Assembly (NCBI RefSeq): GCF_031755915.1 | Contig: NC_083386.1 | Coordinates: 5,645,501 to 5,709,500, forward strand | Origin: Ziziphus jujuba | Lineage: Eukaryota > Streptophyta > Magnoliopsida > Rosales > Rhamnaceae | Length of the DNA: 64,000 nucleotides | Direction of reading: 5' to 3' | Shown: positions 10,983-23,155 of the stretch, in pieces | Position numbering within the stretch: the first letter of the stretch is position 1 | Layout: each line of letters starts with the position of its first letter | Translations under genes and position numbers: made by a program | The notes under the pieces: generated by a model | The model's input: the letters and a program-made list of their open reading frames with translations, nothing else | Databases searched by the model: none | What the model was told of the DNA's origin: nothing

Positions 10983-12626
10983 TGCAACACCCTGATCTAA
11001 GAAAATACTTCGAATTTGAAGTTTTGATCAAGTTTGACCGAATTGACCAAGTGCGTCTCATAATTGACTTTTTGCTATGAGAGTAATTTCACTTTGACCA
11101 AGGCACCATAATGAAGTACGTGCTAACCTGAATCTATAGACTAGTAGCACGCCAAAATTGAAGCTAAAATTAGAAAGTTATGGTCATAACAAATTACAAT
11201 CAAGACTGATCAAGCGAGCCTGAGGTTGACTTTTTATTTCTATAGATTTTGATTTTGATTTTGATTTATGTACCATCATATAGTATTCATCAATACGAAT
11301 TCATAGACTATTAGCATATGTGATATGGACCTATGGTTGAAAGTTACGGATCTGTAAAGTTATATATATTTTTTGAAGACTAACTTTAATTGGTAATTTT
11401 ATTGAAAAGCATGTAAAGGGATATTTGAAAACCTTCCAGATGGGTTTTATGTGTCACCCATCCACAGGTGAGACATGGCCACACTCCTTTCTTTTTCTTT
11501 TTCTTTCCCTTTTTCTCCCTCCTCTACCACGAAGGAAAACTCTCTCTCTCTCTCTCTCTCTCCCCTTTCTCTCTCTTGGGTTTGTCAAAATTGACTATTT
11601 TTCGACCACCCATTGATAACATGGGTTGGCCATTGATGAAGCCCAATCTCGAGAGGCCTCAACAATCAAGTTTCACAGCCAATCAATTGGCAAGGTACCC
11701 AAATCGGGCTACTAAAGCCAGCATTGGCCTATTTTGTTTTTCTAGTGAAATGACCATTTTCTGACCTACCCACTCTAATCCATACCTATCTCCCCTACTT
11801 TGGACCCCTAATTTCAAATGTGGCCTTTTTCTTTCTAAATTCCAAGTCGTTTGAGAGACACATAGGTTTGAAGTTTGACCAAAATTTTTCAACCATTTTT
11901 TGGTCATTGAGGGCGAGTTTGGTTCGTTGAAGTTAAGTATCCTTAATCCTTGATTTACAGGCTTGCATTTGGTATATGGTTTGCTAATTATGGTTAGGTA
12001 TTTAAAATTTTATTATTTTTTAGCTAATTTAGAAATTGGTATAAAAATTGGAATGTGTTGAAAGTCCCACCTAAGAAAATTGTTGCATATAAGTTCATAG
12101 GGGCTAATAGAGATTAATAGATACTCAATTTCATAAAACTAATTTCATAAAACTGAGTGTAATTAGGAGAAACCCCAAATCTAGAGCAATAGACCAATCA
12201 GGGCTATTGTATTGGGAACCCAAAGCAGTGGAAGAGAATTTTAAATCATTTAGTGTATTTCAAAACCCTTGAAAAACATATGTAATTTTTAAATAATGTT
12301 TCTGGTGCGTGTTAGGCATCCAACGAAAAATGCGGTGGACCCTACAATGGAGCAAGGATGGATAAATGTCATAAAATTCCAAAAGGGTTAGATGCTGATG
12401 TTTAATTAAAATCATTTTGTTTATTGAGTTATTGTTTTAATCGCTGATCTATGATTTTGAAAGTTTTAAATTATTGGTAGTTGTAAAATTAAAAAGATAT
12501 TAGTTTACATAGTTTCTCTCTTACTGCTTTTTCGAATTGCAAACTTTTATATCCCTAATTTTAGTTTTGATAAAATAATCGTATTAGTGAAACATGTTTA
12601 ATTACGGGTGTATATATATATGTATG

Positions 12627-12660
<34 letters not shown>

Positions 12661-14425
12661 TAATTAAGTAAATGTACATGATTTTGCAATGTTACTTGAT
12701 TGCCTATTTTATTTATTTATTTATACATTGATTTATAAGTTTAGAAAACCTAATTTTGGTAATAACTATTTTTGTGTTTTGAAAAGACAATTCTTCATTT
12801 ATGGTTCTTTAAATAGATATAAGAAAACCAAATATTTAATATATCTATATATATTTATATATTTATGCATATGTATATCTGTGTATATAATTAAATATAC
12901 ACATATATATTTATATATTTATATATTTATATATATGATTTTGGTATTATTATTTATTTATTTATTTATGCATTTACTTATTAATTTAAATGTTTATTTT
13001 TATTTTTTAAAGAATAAAAAGTTACAAAGGTATTTAATATTAAGATGATTTCAATATGTTCTACTTTCTTAAAACATTATATTTGGGTATTTCAAATTTA
13101 TTTATTTTTGGTTACTGATTTTTGGATAATAATTAAATAGTTAGAATTACGTTTGATTTTATGGAAATTGTAAGATTATTCATTAATTATATTAAAATAT
13201 TATTATTTTTCTTATTTTAAATTTATTGGTTTATTATTTAATTATTCATCTATCTATTTGTTTATTTGTTTATTTATCCAATCATCTAGTCAAAACATTT
13301 AATTGCCGTTTTTAAAATACAATTACGAGGAGTCATTTTCTTGTAAATGTGTATGTTTACATGTGATTAGTTAGTATATAAATAAACCATATAGTATTGA
13401 TGTTCTGTATTGTTATGTTTATTAATTAACATACAGGTTATATTTAATCATCATTTGTGAGCTGTGATAAGTAAAGATAAGCATGTAATTTGTAGTGATA
13501 GTATTAGCCACACTCCCATGGTAGAAGGATAGTAGGTTTAATCATTCCTATGGGCGTTAAGGTGAGCAAGAATAGGCAGATATTTTTATTGTGATGACAT
13601 TAGTCATCTCCCTTGGTTGTAGGATGGTAGGTTATTTAGCATTGGCACCGTTAAGATACTAATGGGATCATGTGCATGTTCTCCTCTCCCTTCCCCATCT
13701 ATCAAGTAGTATTTGGGACACTAAACATCAATTAGCAGCACTAGTATATAGTATGGTGCATCAGCTATCTTTTCGATATATGCTTATATATATATATATA
13801 TATATATTATGTTATGCGTTAGGTATACCATACCAAACTGGAGCAACAACTGGGTTAAACTTAAGAGTCGGTTAGTATTGTATTTCTGCTGCCTACGAGA
13901 TCAGGAGGTTGGATGGCCATCATTGGCAACCACCCCTGACTGTATTGCTAGTAGTATATCTATGATCAACTGATATTATGGGGTTATTCCTTAGTATGTC
14001 ATATGGTATATTAGATGTATTAGCCTTCCGACAAGTATTGGAGTCTTCAAATAGATATATTAGGCTTTGAATAGGCATTGCAGCATTCGGGCAAGAGTAT
14101 TAGCCTTCGGATAGGTACTTCACTCCTTAGGCATGTATTATGGCCTTCAGACAGACATTGTAGTTTTTGGATAGAAGTATTAACTTTCGACTAGGTACTT
14201 CAACCTTTGGATAGGTACCATAGCTTTTGAGTAGGTGTATTAGCTTTCGTGCAGGCATTATAACCTTCGTATAAGAGTACTATAGCCTTTAACTAGGTAC
14301 TTCAAATTTCGAGCAAGTATCATAGTCTTTTGGCAAATGTGTTAGCCTTTGGGCATGTGTGTTAGCCTACGGACAGATTATTCAAGTCCTTCGAAAGATT
14401 GTATACATAATTATATTTATGTAGA

Positions 14426-14462
<37 letters not shown>

Positions 14463-15179
14463 CGTTGGTTTTGGATAATGGTTATGTTATTGGAGTTACT
14501 GTTAAGATCTCAACTGATTAATTTAAAGTACTATTTCTTCATGTGTATTACAAATGTAAGTTATTTTATTAAAAGTTATCTGACAATTTATTGATTATTA
14601 ACGGTACAATTTGTATCTATATATTTCCTATATGTAAAAAGGTAGACTATATGATTTAGGGTCTAGAACCTAGGTTGTTTTTATCTTTCATTATTATTAT
14701 TATTATTATTATTATCATTATCATCATCATCATCATTTTTTTATCTGCATTTGTGTGTTGAGTATAGTTATCAAGTAATGTAAAAGTGTGAGATTGCAGT
14801 AAGTGGGTGATGTTGGTGGCCATGAGTTTTAAAAGTATGTATTTTTTGTGCTGCATAAAAACGTGGGAAGAATCGGGACCATCTTAAGGTCCAGGTAGTA
14901 AGCTTTGGAAGGGATCCCGACACATATAAAGGTATTTATGATTTATTAACTATTACTCATATTTGTATTCCTATGCTATTCTTATCGAAGTCCTACAAAT
15001 TTGTGAAAATTTATAGTAAAGTGGGGAGGAATAAGGCAGATGCATGGGCAAGGAATATTTGGGAAAGTTTAGTTTATAGGGGAGATGCTGTTGGGTTTTT
15101 CTGTAGAATTTAGTTGGGGTTTCCCTTAGCCGGAGCCATTCTAGGGTTGCCGATAGGTAACTCTGGGAGTGTCCTGACA
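10983..15179 (+). mobile_element. 4.2-kb solo LTR (likely Ty3/gypsy)
   Basis: The block starts TGCAACACCCTGATC and ends GTGTCCTGACA, and is flanked by the 5-bp direct repeat ATTAT (10978-10982 and 15180-15184). No coding domains and no internal direct repeat of the ends are present, so it is read as a single LTR left by recombination. The first 300 bases resemble the start of the nested element at 46820-49620 read on the - strand: both carry a tagactagtagcacg core and gttgactttttat. Both also have a pyrimidine-rich tract a few hundred bases in (here 11488-11570, including (CT)n). It also contains (TG)n at 12629-12658 and imperfect short tandem repeats at 14030-14400. Class is inferred from LTR size and ends. 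Confidence 0.7.
14030..14400 (+). repeat. Degenerate tandem repeats inside the solo LTR
   Basis: About 13 imperfect repeats of 25-30 bases with the core ttagccttcggataggtact, in variants such as agctttcgtgcaggcatta and agcctttgggcatgtg. Repeats are diverged and directly abutting, with no conserved spacer, so this is a minisatellite-like array within an LTR. It is absent from the related LTR at 46820-49620 as far as I can see. Confidence 0.6.
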
Positions 15180-15334
15180 ATTATGACATCAGCATACTAA
15201 CATCATCTAATAATAAAATTAACAACGTAAATCAATTGGATTGATTTGCAACAAATTTGAAATTTCAGGATTCAATTTAAGCAATTCCAATTTTCAAGGT
15301 TCAATTCAACCAACCTTGAAACTTCAGGGCACTA

Positions 15335-16135
15335 ATTATGTAGCAAGGATTCGTTATGATGTTTAAGGTATTTTCCTTAATATAGTTATGAACTAGCTTC
15401 ATAATTAGGGCTATGATATAACTTTAGCTATAACGATTTAGTTGTTTTGTATTGGATCCTATTTGGTTATTTTTGTATTGGATTCTAATTGGTCATTTAT
15501 TCAATGTTAAGAATTTATTATTGCACTTCATCCTTGTATGTTTCTAGCTAACTCATAAATCTTTACAAATACTAGAGTATGCTTGAAATAGAATATATGG
15601 TAATAGATCTATAATGTATTCCATATTAGTGTAATTGGTTGAAAGATAATTATATTAATATTTACGTTCATAACTTAATCGTAAAGCTTAATGAATTCTC
15701 ACTTAGAACCATGATTGAAATCTATATGTGAATGTTATCAATTGTGTGTAAAAGCAACTTTTGATAAATCTAGGATTAAGTATGGTTAAAAAAGTGAGCA
15801 GCTAAATAGGTTTCCATGCGAATAGGATTAAATTGGAGCAGGTAATGGTCAGGTCACGTGCCCTAGTGTTATCATTATTGAACCTCTCTACTTTCCTAGT
15901 TTCTATTTTCTTGAGTTTATTAGTGTTTAATCTTATTATTAATCATTCAAGTTTTTGTTTCTCAATAGCATAAAAATTAAGTTTGACTAGCTTTTGTTAT
16001 TTAATTCCGAACAAAAGCCGTGTGACTATAACTCTAATTTTTACCTCTTTACTACATGCTAACAATTTATATACTTGTGAATTGACAACGGTGTTGAGTC
16101 CAGTGTGTAAAATGTACTCTGCTAAGAGAATTAAG
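15335..16135. other. Intergenic, nothing recognised
   Basis: AT-rich sequence with no supported gene, RNA or repeat. The last part runs into sequence resembling the 5' leader of the NLR genes. Confidence 0.4.
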
Positions 16136-17430
16136 TACGCACCTGCAGCTGCAGATTGGTTGCGAATATAAATGGAGCTTTCTAGGGAGTATAGTAGCTT
16201 CCTTCAACTGCAGTCCTGTGCCCTTTTTTTTTTTTCTTTTTTTTTTTTGAGGGGTTGGGGGGCTGTTGTGTTTGAAATAAATATTAAAGTACTGAGTAGA
16301 TGAAATTAAACAAAGAGTTAAAAACAAATTCTTGTAAATCAATAAAGAAAACAAAAGAAAATCAGAAAATATCAAATTAAACGAGGATTGACTAGCTTCA
16401 TATCGGAATATTAACAAATGGAAACAAGGAAAATATGGAAGTGCGATGCATGAATAACAAATTATAACATACCTTAAACAATAAAATGTGAAGAAAATGT
16501 ATGAGTTCCAGAAACAGAGTGGGAGAACATAATATATATATATATATATATATATATGCATATATACGATATAATGGAACTACTATGGTGTGGGAAGATG
16601 CTCACCATTTGGTGGGTGAACAATCCATATCTTTTTAATAATATGCGAGTTAACTCATTTAAGAATACGCACTGGGACTCACCAAGTGATGAGCACATTC
16701 TCAGATGGGCTGATAAATTTGATATGTTAGCCAGTAGTACTAAGGAAGAAAAGCATAAATGCCTACCTACTTTTACTGTTCATCTAAAGAAAAAGTGCCT
16801 TTGTTTGGATGCCATTGTCCTAATTAAAGTATGAAAGCATCAAAGGAAAAGTAATGAACAATAATAATTCTAAAAGCATATTGTTCTTTGCTTAAAAAAT
16901 TCTGAAACAAAAACCGAATAGCAGTGGTAAAAGCGGTTCTCTTTGAGGAAATGCTTTACACGTTGAGCACCTATTAGGCGCTTCATACTCAAAATCATTA
17001 AAATATGTGATTTTCTAAAGACAAGATCATCAATAAAAATATATTCCATCTCTGTTAACGAAATACTACAGAAAACATACTTTATCCTCTTAAAATGCTT
17101 TTCTTAGACATTTTAGAATCACGCCCAAAAAGAAAAAAACGCTATGCATAGCATCTGGTGACTTGAGAGAGAGATAGAAGAACCAATCAAACCCGCAAGC
17201 ACACATGACACGAAATTTTTGTAACTGATAATTTTTTTTTTTTTTTTTTCTGAAATGCAGCTTCAGTAAGCGATCCGATTAATTTAATTCAATCCGAAAC
17301 AAAACTGGATTAGATTGATTTAGATGTATATCAATTTCACTACTACTAAGTTAAAATTTTGAACACCCTGGATATATGGACCAACTGTTATTGGGAATGA
17401 CTGAAAAGGGAAGTGTAATACAGAAAGAAT
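16136..17430 (-). other. Remnant of an NLR 5' flank without its gene
   Basis: The stretch matches, in order, the upstream regions of the - strand NLRs: ttgcgaatataaatggagct at about 16158 (compare 53571 and 41150), then the poly-T tract, then at 17254-17400 the cagtaagcgatccgatt...ggattagattgattt...ccctgga series also seen at 22407-22540 and 54570-54700. No CC or NB-ARC coding sequence remains to its left. It is the flank of a lost cluster member. A (TA)n tract is at 16531-16557. Confidence 0.5.
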
Positions 17431-17687
17431 TGCTTTCTTCGATCTGGAAAAACCTTTACTTGGAGTGAATTAGTGTTGGCACTTGTCATAACAAATTTAC
17501 TATCAACTTTACCATATATATTAATATCTGCAATGTACTATGACAGAAATCTGCTTCTATTGATATGTAGGAGAGAAAAATGCTATGATCTAAAATTTAC
17601 CATAACTCCTATTACTCTTGTAATGCTTCTTTGCTGATTTTAGGAAAACTTTTCATACACAGGTTTTATCAATACTTTTGTTGACAA
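17431..17687. other. Debris matching NLR 3' flank and ZIF1-like introns
   Basis: Positions 17445-17600 match 550-720 and 25440-25630 (NLR 3' flank type). Positions 17605-17690 match 2037-2120 (intron region following the ZIF1-like exons). The junction of the two at about 17602 is absent from the other blocks and so marks an internal deletion. Confidence 0.45.
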
Positions 17688-18272
17688 GTATAGCATTTTT
17701 GTCAGGTTTCACTTTTTCCCTGTTCATAAATTTGGCATTTCTAACAAAAAATGTCTTATCTGTAAACATACATACAATTTAAAGATCTGTATTGTTCATT
17801 GTGTGTTTTCTTAGCTTGGTAAAAAGAATTTACTGGGGGTAACTTATCTAGAAAGGATAAGCAAAAAAAAAAAATATCTTCGTTTTCAACATGAAAGTAT
17901 CCTTATGATTTAGATGCCTAAATTTGTAGAACTGCATTCTCTATGTTTCTAACTTATTTATGTATTTATTTATTGGTAATTGGACCTCCATTATCACTGG
18001 TTTGTTCCTCCTGCAAAACAGAGCTGTGGTAAAGTTTATTATCTCTGTTTGTTTTATTTCTGTTTTGCTACGGTTCCTGATATTAATAAGTCTTTACTAA
18101 AAAATGTCTATTAATTCAACTAGACCAGGATAAAGATCAAACAGGTGCTGCTAATGGCAATGAAATGACTGAGATGTCTATGTTCAAAGCTGTTAGTCCA
18201 GCTGGAGGCGATGCAATGCATATTTACCCTGGAAGGCCAAAGTATCAGAACATGCTTCCATTGCTGACCAGT
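17688..18272 (+). pseudogene. ZIFL: ZIF1-like MFS transporter, decayed 3' exons
   Basis: Three exon-like pieces of the C-terminal half of a ZIF1-like major-facilitator carrier, in family order. About 17692-17770 reads LSGFTFSLFINLAFLTKNVL (a transmembrane helix and loop). About 17990-18028 reads IITGLFLLQNRAV and ends at GTG|GTAAAG. 18124-18272 follows ttcaactag and reads DQTGAANGNEMTEMSMFKAV then SPAGGDA, corresponding to the DQ-GAANG-MT-MS-FKA-GPAGG signature near the end of the family. Sequence after PAGG is scrambled by small indels and no normal end is reached. These exons are deleted from the copies at 1.1-2.1 kb and 27.5-28.6 kb, so together the three loci outline one ancestral gene. 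Confidence 0.7.
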
Positions 18273-19394
18273 GTTAAAATATGACTTCCTTATCTGTTAC
18301 TGCCAGGTCTACCCAACTTTGATAGGACTCGGTAACCACTTTTTTTTTTTTTTATGTTTTATAATTTTTATTGATAGTTCAATGAAATAGCATCAAAAGT
18401 TTAATTTTTTTGACAGTTCAGAAATACCATTTTTTTTTTTTTTGGTTAATTTCATAGGAGATTGTACTACTTTAAGTTATAACAGAAATATAAAGAAAAA
18501 CTTTCCTTTCTCTGATCCTGAAAAACCTTAACTGCCGTATTTGATTAATTTTGATTCTTAGAAGACCAGAGCCTCCTTTCTTTTTTCTTCTTTCCTTCTC
18601 TCCCATCTGGTTTTCATTCATCAACTGAAAGTCAACAAAGTAAAAAGGTCCAAAGTTTCGATAAAAAAAAAAAAAAATTCCATTCATTTTTGTTTCTCGA
18701 CAACAAAATGGCTAAAAGAATGTAAACAAGATGATGAAAAATTCCATGGAAACCAAACTTTTCCAGTATGAGGCATTTTGATGAGCCGTCAATGGGACTT
18801 GGCAAAAAAAAAAAAATATATATATATATATATATCATGTGCGAGCTGAAGCCAGAGTGGATAATATCATACTAACATTTTTTTTTTTTTCCATCTTTTT
18901 CACCATAAAAAAAATAAATAAATAAATAAATCTTTCTTTGTAAAAATAATTCTTTTTATATAAATATTTATTTATCAAATTGAACATAAAACCTCCTGGT
19001 TCTCAATATCAAGCCATCGAAAAGTGCTTAGATCTTCACAGCAGCCACCTCCAAAAGGATGTGAACGCTACGTCATCCAACATTTCTACCTTGATTGCCT
19101 TGGGAGATTTACAAGTGTGACTAGAGATAAAATCAATATGTGGTTCAATTCAATAAGTGCAAAAAATTCATACAGAAGATAGATATTTCTATTGAAGTTC
19201 ATTATATGATTGGTAATGTGTGTAGAACTCCTATCTTACCAAAGGATGTACTCCCCAATACAAGAGATTTCATATATAACCACCATAAAATTGAATGGTG
19301 TAAAGATCCAGCTAAGAAGTATAATAAAACTGTCTTCTTTGAGGCATATAGCTCTAAAAAATCCCAGCTTCAAAGACAGGGTGTCATATCTAAA
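18273..19394. other. Intergenic, low-complexity and unrecognised
   Basis: Contains poly-T runs (18342, 18429), poly-A (18664), a (TA)n at 18817-18835 and an AAAT run near 18910. Positions 18355-18430 match the SOF1 downstream region (compare 360-420). No supported gene. Confidence 0.4.
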
Positions 19395-21107
19395 TCTGAA
19401 TCAAAAAAATAAAAAGGTAGCTGTTTTAAATATAAAGAAGTCAAATCTAAAACTCTAAGCTCCTTCATTTCTTCGAAAAAATGGTTTGAGATTTGTTGGG
19501 ACTGATTGTTCAAGAAAATTGGTTTATCATAAGGAAAAACACAAGTTGTGGACACTCTAACCTTTCAGGAAGCGGATGAGAATCATGTTTGACACTCAAA
19601 AGTGAAATTGCAGTTGCACTTTTGCGTTTCTTATTGTCTTCGAGCTCATCAACATTTCTAAGATTATACATATGGTGTTCTTCAGATCCAATGAAGACAA
19701 CAACATCACGAATTACATCTTGCATTCTGACTTTGTCCCTGCAATCAACATTCAGCAACAAAGAAGAAGCCTTGAGATTATCAACCAGTGCAAATACTCT
19801 GTTTCTTGCCTTTTCTAAGCTCGTGATGCTTTGAAATGATTCCAGCCCCATAGCATATCCGAGCGAGCCCTCGATATCTGTTTCCATATTTTCAGGAAAT
19901 AAACAAAAAAGCAAGAGTAATGACTTTGCTTCATTACTTTCTAAAAAGTCATAAGTCAACTTTATGCTGGAATACACATTTTTATACATGCCTTTGATGT
20001 TAGTTGGGGCAGATCTTCGTAGCTCTTGCAAGGCATTACTCCAGATGGGATAGGCTTTCTTTTTCAAAGCACTTGCAACTGTCGTGATCGCAATTGGTAA
20101 GCCTACGCATTCTTTGACAATCTCAATTACCAAAGCTTGTATATCTGGGCTTTTGGTTGATTGAACACCCACTATTTTGTCAAACAAAGCTTTTGCTTCA
20201 TCAAGGGGTAACTCTTTAACAGAGAAATTTATATCAGCATCCATATCATTACATACCACATCTTGAGATCTAGAGGTGAGAAAAATTCTACAATCATTCT
20301 TATCATTCCCAAAAGCTATCCCAACTTCATACAACGCCAATTTCTCCCAGATGTCATCCAGAACTAGTAACATCTTCTCTTCTCCCAATCCCTGATGTAG
20401 TCCTTTCGCTCTTACATATTTATCTTCCTCAGAATCATCAAACTTTAGGCCTAGCTGACCTGCAATTGCTTTTTGAATCTTTTGAAGGTCTGGAGTTTGT
20501 GATACAGTGACCATAACTACCTTTTTGAATAACTTCTCATCCTCAACAGATTGTCTAGCAACTTCTTTAGCAAGCATGGTTTTGCCAACGCCGCCCATAC
20601 CATAAACTCCAATCATCTTGCCATCAGGATTTCTTAATGCCTCCATAATTCTGTTGAAGGTGAAGATTCTTGATTGGAAAATCATGTAGCCTCCTCTAAT
20701 CATATCAATGGCAGCTGACTGTGGTGGGACGCTGTAAGAAACCTTTTGGAATGTGTTTGCTTGTTGTATTTCAGCAACAGCAGTCTCTGCCAAGGTGTTT
20801 GCCTTCTTGCTGAGCTGAATCCGTGACACCAAGTTCAGAAACAACTTGCTAGAACACATGGGCTTTCAAGAGTCCTCCATCTTTCAAAAATTCATTATCC
20901 GTTTTCAGTAATCCTTGTTACTGTTTTCAGCCAATCCTCAATATCAGCTTCAATTTCTTCGCCACTTCTTCTAGCCTCATCAATAGAGTGTTGCAGCCTG
21001 TCTTTCACACCTTCCAGGTGCTGAATTTGGGTCTTGAGGTTGTCTACATTTCTCTTGTCAACTGTATACTCCCTAATTTTTGCACCAACGGAGATAAGAA
21101 ACTCCAT
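19395..21107 (-). pseudogene. NLR-2: frameshifted, truncated CC-NB-ARC remnant
   Basis: The CC domain starts MEFLISVGAKIREYTVD at 21107 and lacks about a dozen codons found in the paralogues before KRNVDNL. It runs into a stop (RITENG*) at about 20893 through a one-base insertion. The frame resumes at about 20870 with CSSKLF and the NB-ARC is then intact: P-loop GGVGKT, kinase-2 LLVLDDIW, RNBS-B IFLTSRS, GLPI, and MQD in place of MHD. After a second frameshift near 19515 a single LRR-like piece (HFFEEMKELRVLDLTSLYLK) is left, and homology ends at about 19395; the LRR exon is missing. The MHD-to-MQD change would itself alter nucleotide control in a live protein. Not expected to be functional. 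The same CC frameshift occurs in NLR-6. Confidence 0.8.
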
Positions 21108-21472
21108 GCCAATTTTCTGTAAAAATGAATAAAAATCTATACAAAGAAAAAACTGAACCAAATCATGACCGAATATAAAATGTAAAAACTTGTAGAATAA
21201 GGAATTAAGTTCCTGCAGATGATTGATTTGTGAATGCAAATTGAGCTAGGGAGCAGTACATTCCGTCTGCACTATTTTTCTTTTCTCTTTTTTTTTATTT
21301 TTTGGTTATAGTTTGGAATATATTGCAAAGCAAAAGATGAAATCAAACAAAATAATATTTGAGATAATGTCAAATCAAATAAAGAAACAAAGTAAAACCA
21401 GAAAATATCAAACTGAAGGAGGGATTGAATCGCTCCAAATTAGAATGACAGATATTGGTAACAAGAAAATGG

Positions 21473-21722
21473 AAGTGCAAGCATGAATATCAAACAACAA
21501 CCTTAAGGTAATGAGGAGGATGTGTATGACCATTAGAAATTGGGTATGAGAATGTGCAAAGCTATACTTCTATGGAAGAAAAGCATAAATGACTATGAAA
21601 GTGCAAGCATGAATATCAAACAACAACCTTAAGGTAATGAGGAGGATGTGTATGACCATTAGAAATTGGGTATGAGAATGTGCAAAGCTATACTTCTATG
21701 GAAGAAAAGCATAAATGACTAT
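21473..21722. repeat. Perfect 124-bp tandem duplication
   Basis: The sequence aagtgcaagcatgaatatc...aaatgactat at 21473-21596 is repeated without visible change at 21599-21722 (period 126). The paralogous segment has a single copy at about 53815-53938, so the duplication is younger than the segmental one. Confidence 0.9.
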
Positions 21723-22853
21723 TTTTATTGTTTAATGTAAAGAAAAAGTGCATCTGTTTATTTAAATTTACACACATATGCTTTGTCATTGTCATAATCC
21801 AACCATGTTTTTGGCTAATTAATTAAAAAAACACTAATAAAGTCTGCTGCTTTATGTGTTGTAATATATACTTGCTAATCAAATCCTAGAGGATGCCCCT
21901 ACAGAAACAAAGCAAAGAATATTGAGTATGAACAACTACTACTAACTAATACTAAATTAATAAAAGCATTAAAGGGTAATTAAAAAAACAAAATCATCCC
22001 AGAAGTGCTTTGTTCCTTGCTTACAAGATTCAGACACAAAAACAGAGTAGCAGAGGTAAAGGGGTACCCTTATGGAAAAGGTTTCCAAGTTAAGCACCTA
22101 TTGTGGTCCTTCTCAAACAATCATTGAATATGTGATTTTTCTGAACAACAAAATCAGTAACCAAACACTACCATAAGCGTTTATATCCTCTTTAAAGTCG
22201 TTTTGGATGTTTTAGAATTACTCCCAAACAAACACCAAAGTGAGTGTCATAGGAAGAAGAAAACAAGAAATTTTGGTGATTAGAGAACAAAAGAAAAAAT
22301 TGCTTATACATACAAAGATTTTAAATAATTTAGAAACAGAATTACACCCACAAGCACCGCATGACATTTCTTTTTGTTTTTTATCTTTTTTGACGTGTAA
22401 AATCAGTAAGTGATATTCAAATCTATTTATATTTGAAAAGTTGAATCAAATTCAGTCAAAAACTAAAATGGATTAGATTGATATGGATATTACCAATTTC
22501 ATTACTTTAATTAAAATTTTGAATACCCTGGACCAAATGGTATTGGCATATTTAAATATTTTTACATTGATTTTTGTAATGACAAAAAAAGAAAGTTTGA
22601 TACAGAAAGCATGCAATCAAGGTAAGTCATTAATCACAGAAAAAGGAAAAGTCTAATATACAAATCATGCCACCCATTAAGGTAAGTAAAGAATCTCCTG
22701 AATTCAAAGAGCAGAACAAAAATTAAAAAAAATAAATTCACTCTACCCCCCACATTTTTGTTTCTTGTTAAAAGACCAAAAAAAGTTACTGATTTTTTTT
22801 TTTTTTTTTTTTTTGAGGAGAAACAGATAGAGCATAAGGAGAAGAGTTTGAGA

Positions 22854-22991
22854 ATGGGGTTGAGAATAAGCATCACTACCTGGTTGGCTGCTCAAGTTTG
22901 GATGGTTCTAGGTGAATGGCTTTCGGAGTGCTTTTTTCTGGCTTATGATATTGCTTCTTCTTTGAGGAGTGAAGATTTTAATTTTGATTGA
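22854..22991 (+). CDS. 45-residue small ORF, copy 1
   Basis: ATG at 22854 follows a purine-rich leader (gaagagtttgagaATGG) and a long poly-T. The frame encodes 45 residues beginning MGLRISITTWLAAQVWMVLG and ending SSLRSEDFNFD before TGA. A hydrophobic, tryptophan-rich middle (about residues 5-34) could be one membrane-associated helix; the tail is acidic. A copy of identical length with two amino-acid changes stands at 55023-55160. No family is recognised. It lies divergently, about 1.7 kb upstream of the NLR-2 start. It may be a real small gene or simply an open stretch in duplicated DNA. Confidence 0.3.
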   Translation: MGLRISITTWLAAQVWMVLGEWLSECFFLAYDIASSLRSEDFNFD

Positions 22992-23123
22992 TTTTTTATT
23001 GAATTTTCCCACAGATTCCGTCAATGTTTGTATCGGGTTTTACTTTTCTATTTTTCTGTTTTTCTTTTTTTTCTTTTTTCTCTGTTGACTTCCATTTATG
23101 TTAATTTTTCTTTTTTTTTTTGG

Positions 23124-23155
<32 letters not shown>

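Larger units (their letters stand above)
9795..15334. mobile_element. Fold-back element with long inverted arms, split by a solo LTR
   Basis: The sequence from 9795 rightwards (tagtactatcaagttttagg...) is matched in inverted order by the sequence ending at 15334 (...ccttgaaacttcagggcacta). The pairing continues inward: 9795-9945 with 15185-15334, and about 9950-10200 with about 10760-10977. Thus the right arm is itself cut by the retroelement at 10983-15179. Without that insert the element would be about 1.3 kb, very AT-rich, with arms of several hundred bases and no coding capacity. This is typical of a fold-back or MULE-type non-autonomous DNA transposon. The terminal duplication was not resolved. 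Confidence 0.6.

Noticed and set aside
12689..13048. 119-codon ORF rich in Tyr and Ile
   Set aside because: Translation of tata/ttta low-complexity repeats inside a solo LTR.
14030..14400. Regularly spaced short repeats resembling a CRISPR-like array
   Set aside because: Repeats are degenerate and directly adjacent, without unique spacers, inside a plant LTR.
16556..16834. 92-codon + strand ORF
   Set aside because: Lies within sequence homologous to NLR 5' flanks and matches no family; no paralogous copy keeps it open.
19140..19412. 90-codon + strand ORF (MVQFNKCKKFIQKID...)
   Set aside because: Lysine/asparagine-rich, overlaps the NLR-2 remnant antisense at its end, no recognisable domain; expected by chance in AT-rich DNA.
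21108..21239. Upstream extension of the NLR-2 coiled-coil frame (MHSQINHLQELNS...)
   Set aside because: Also leader intron; homology with other members begins at MEFLISVGAK after an acceptor.
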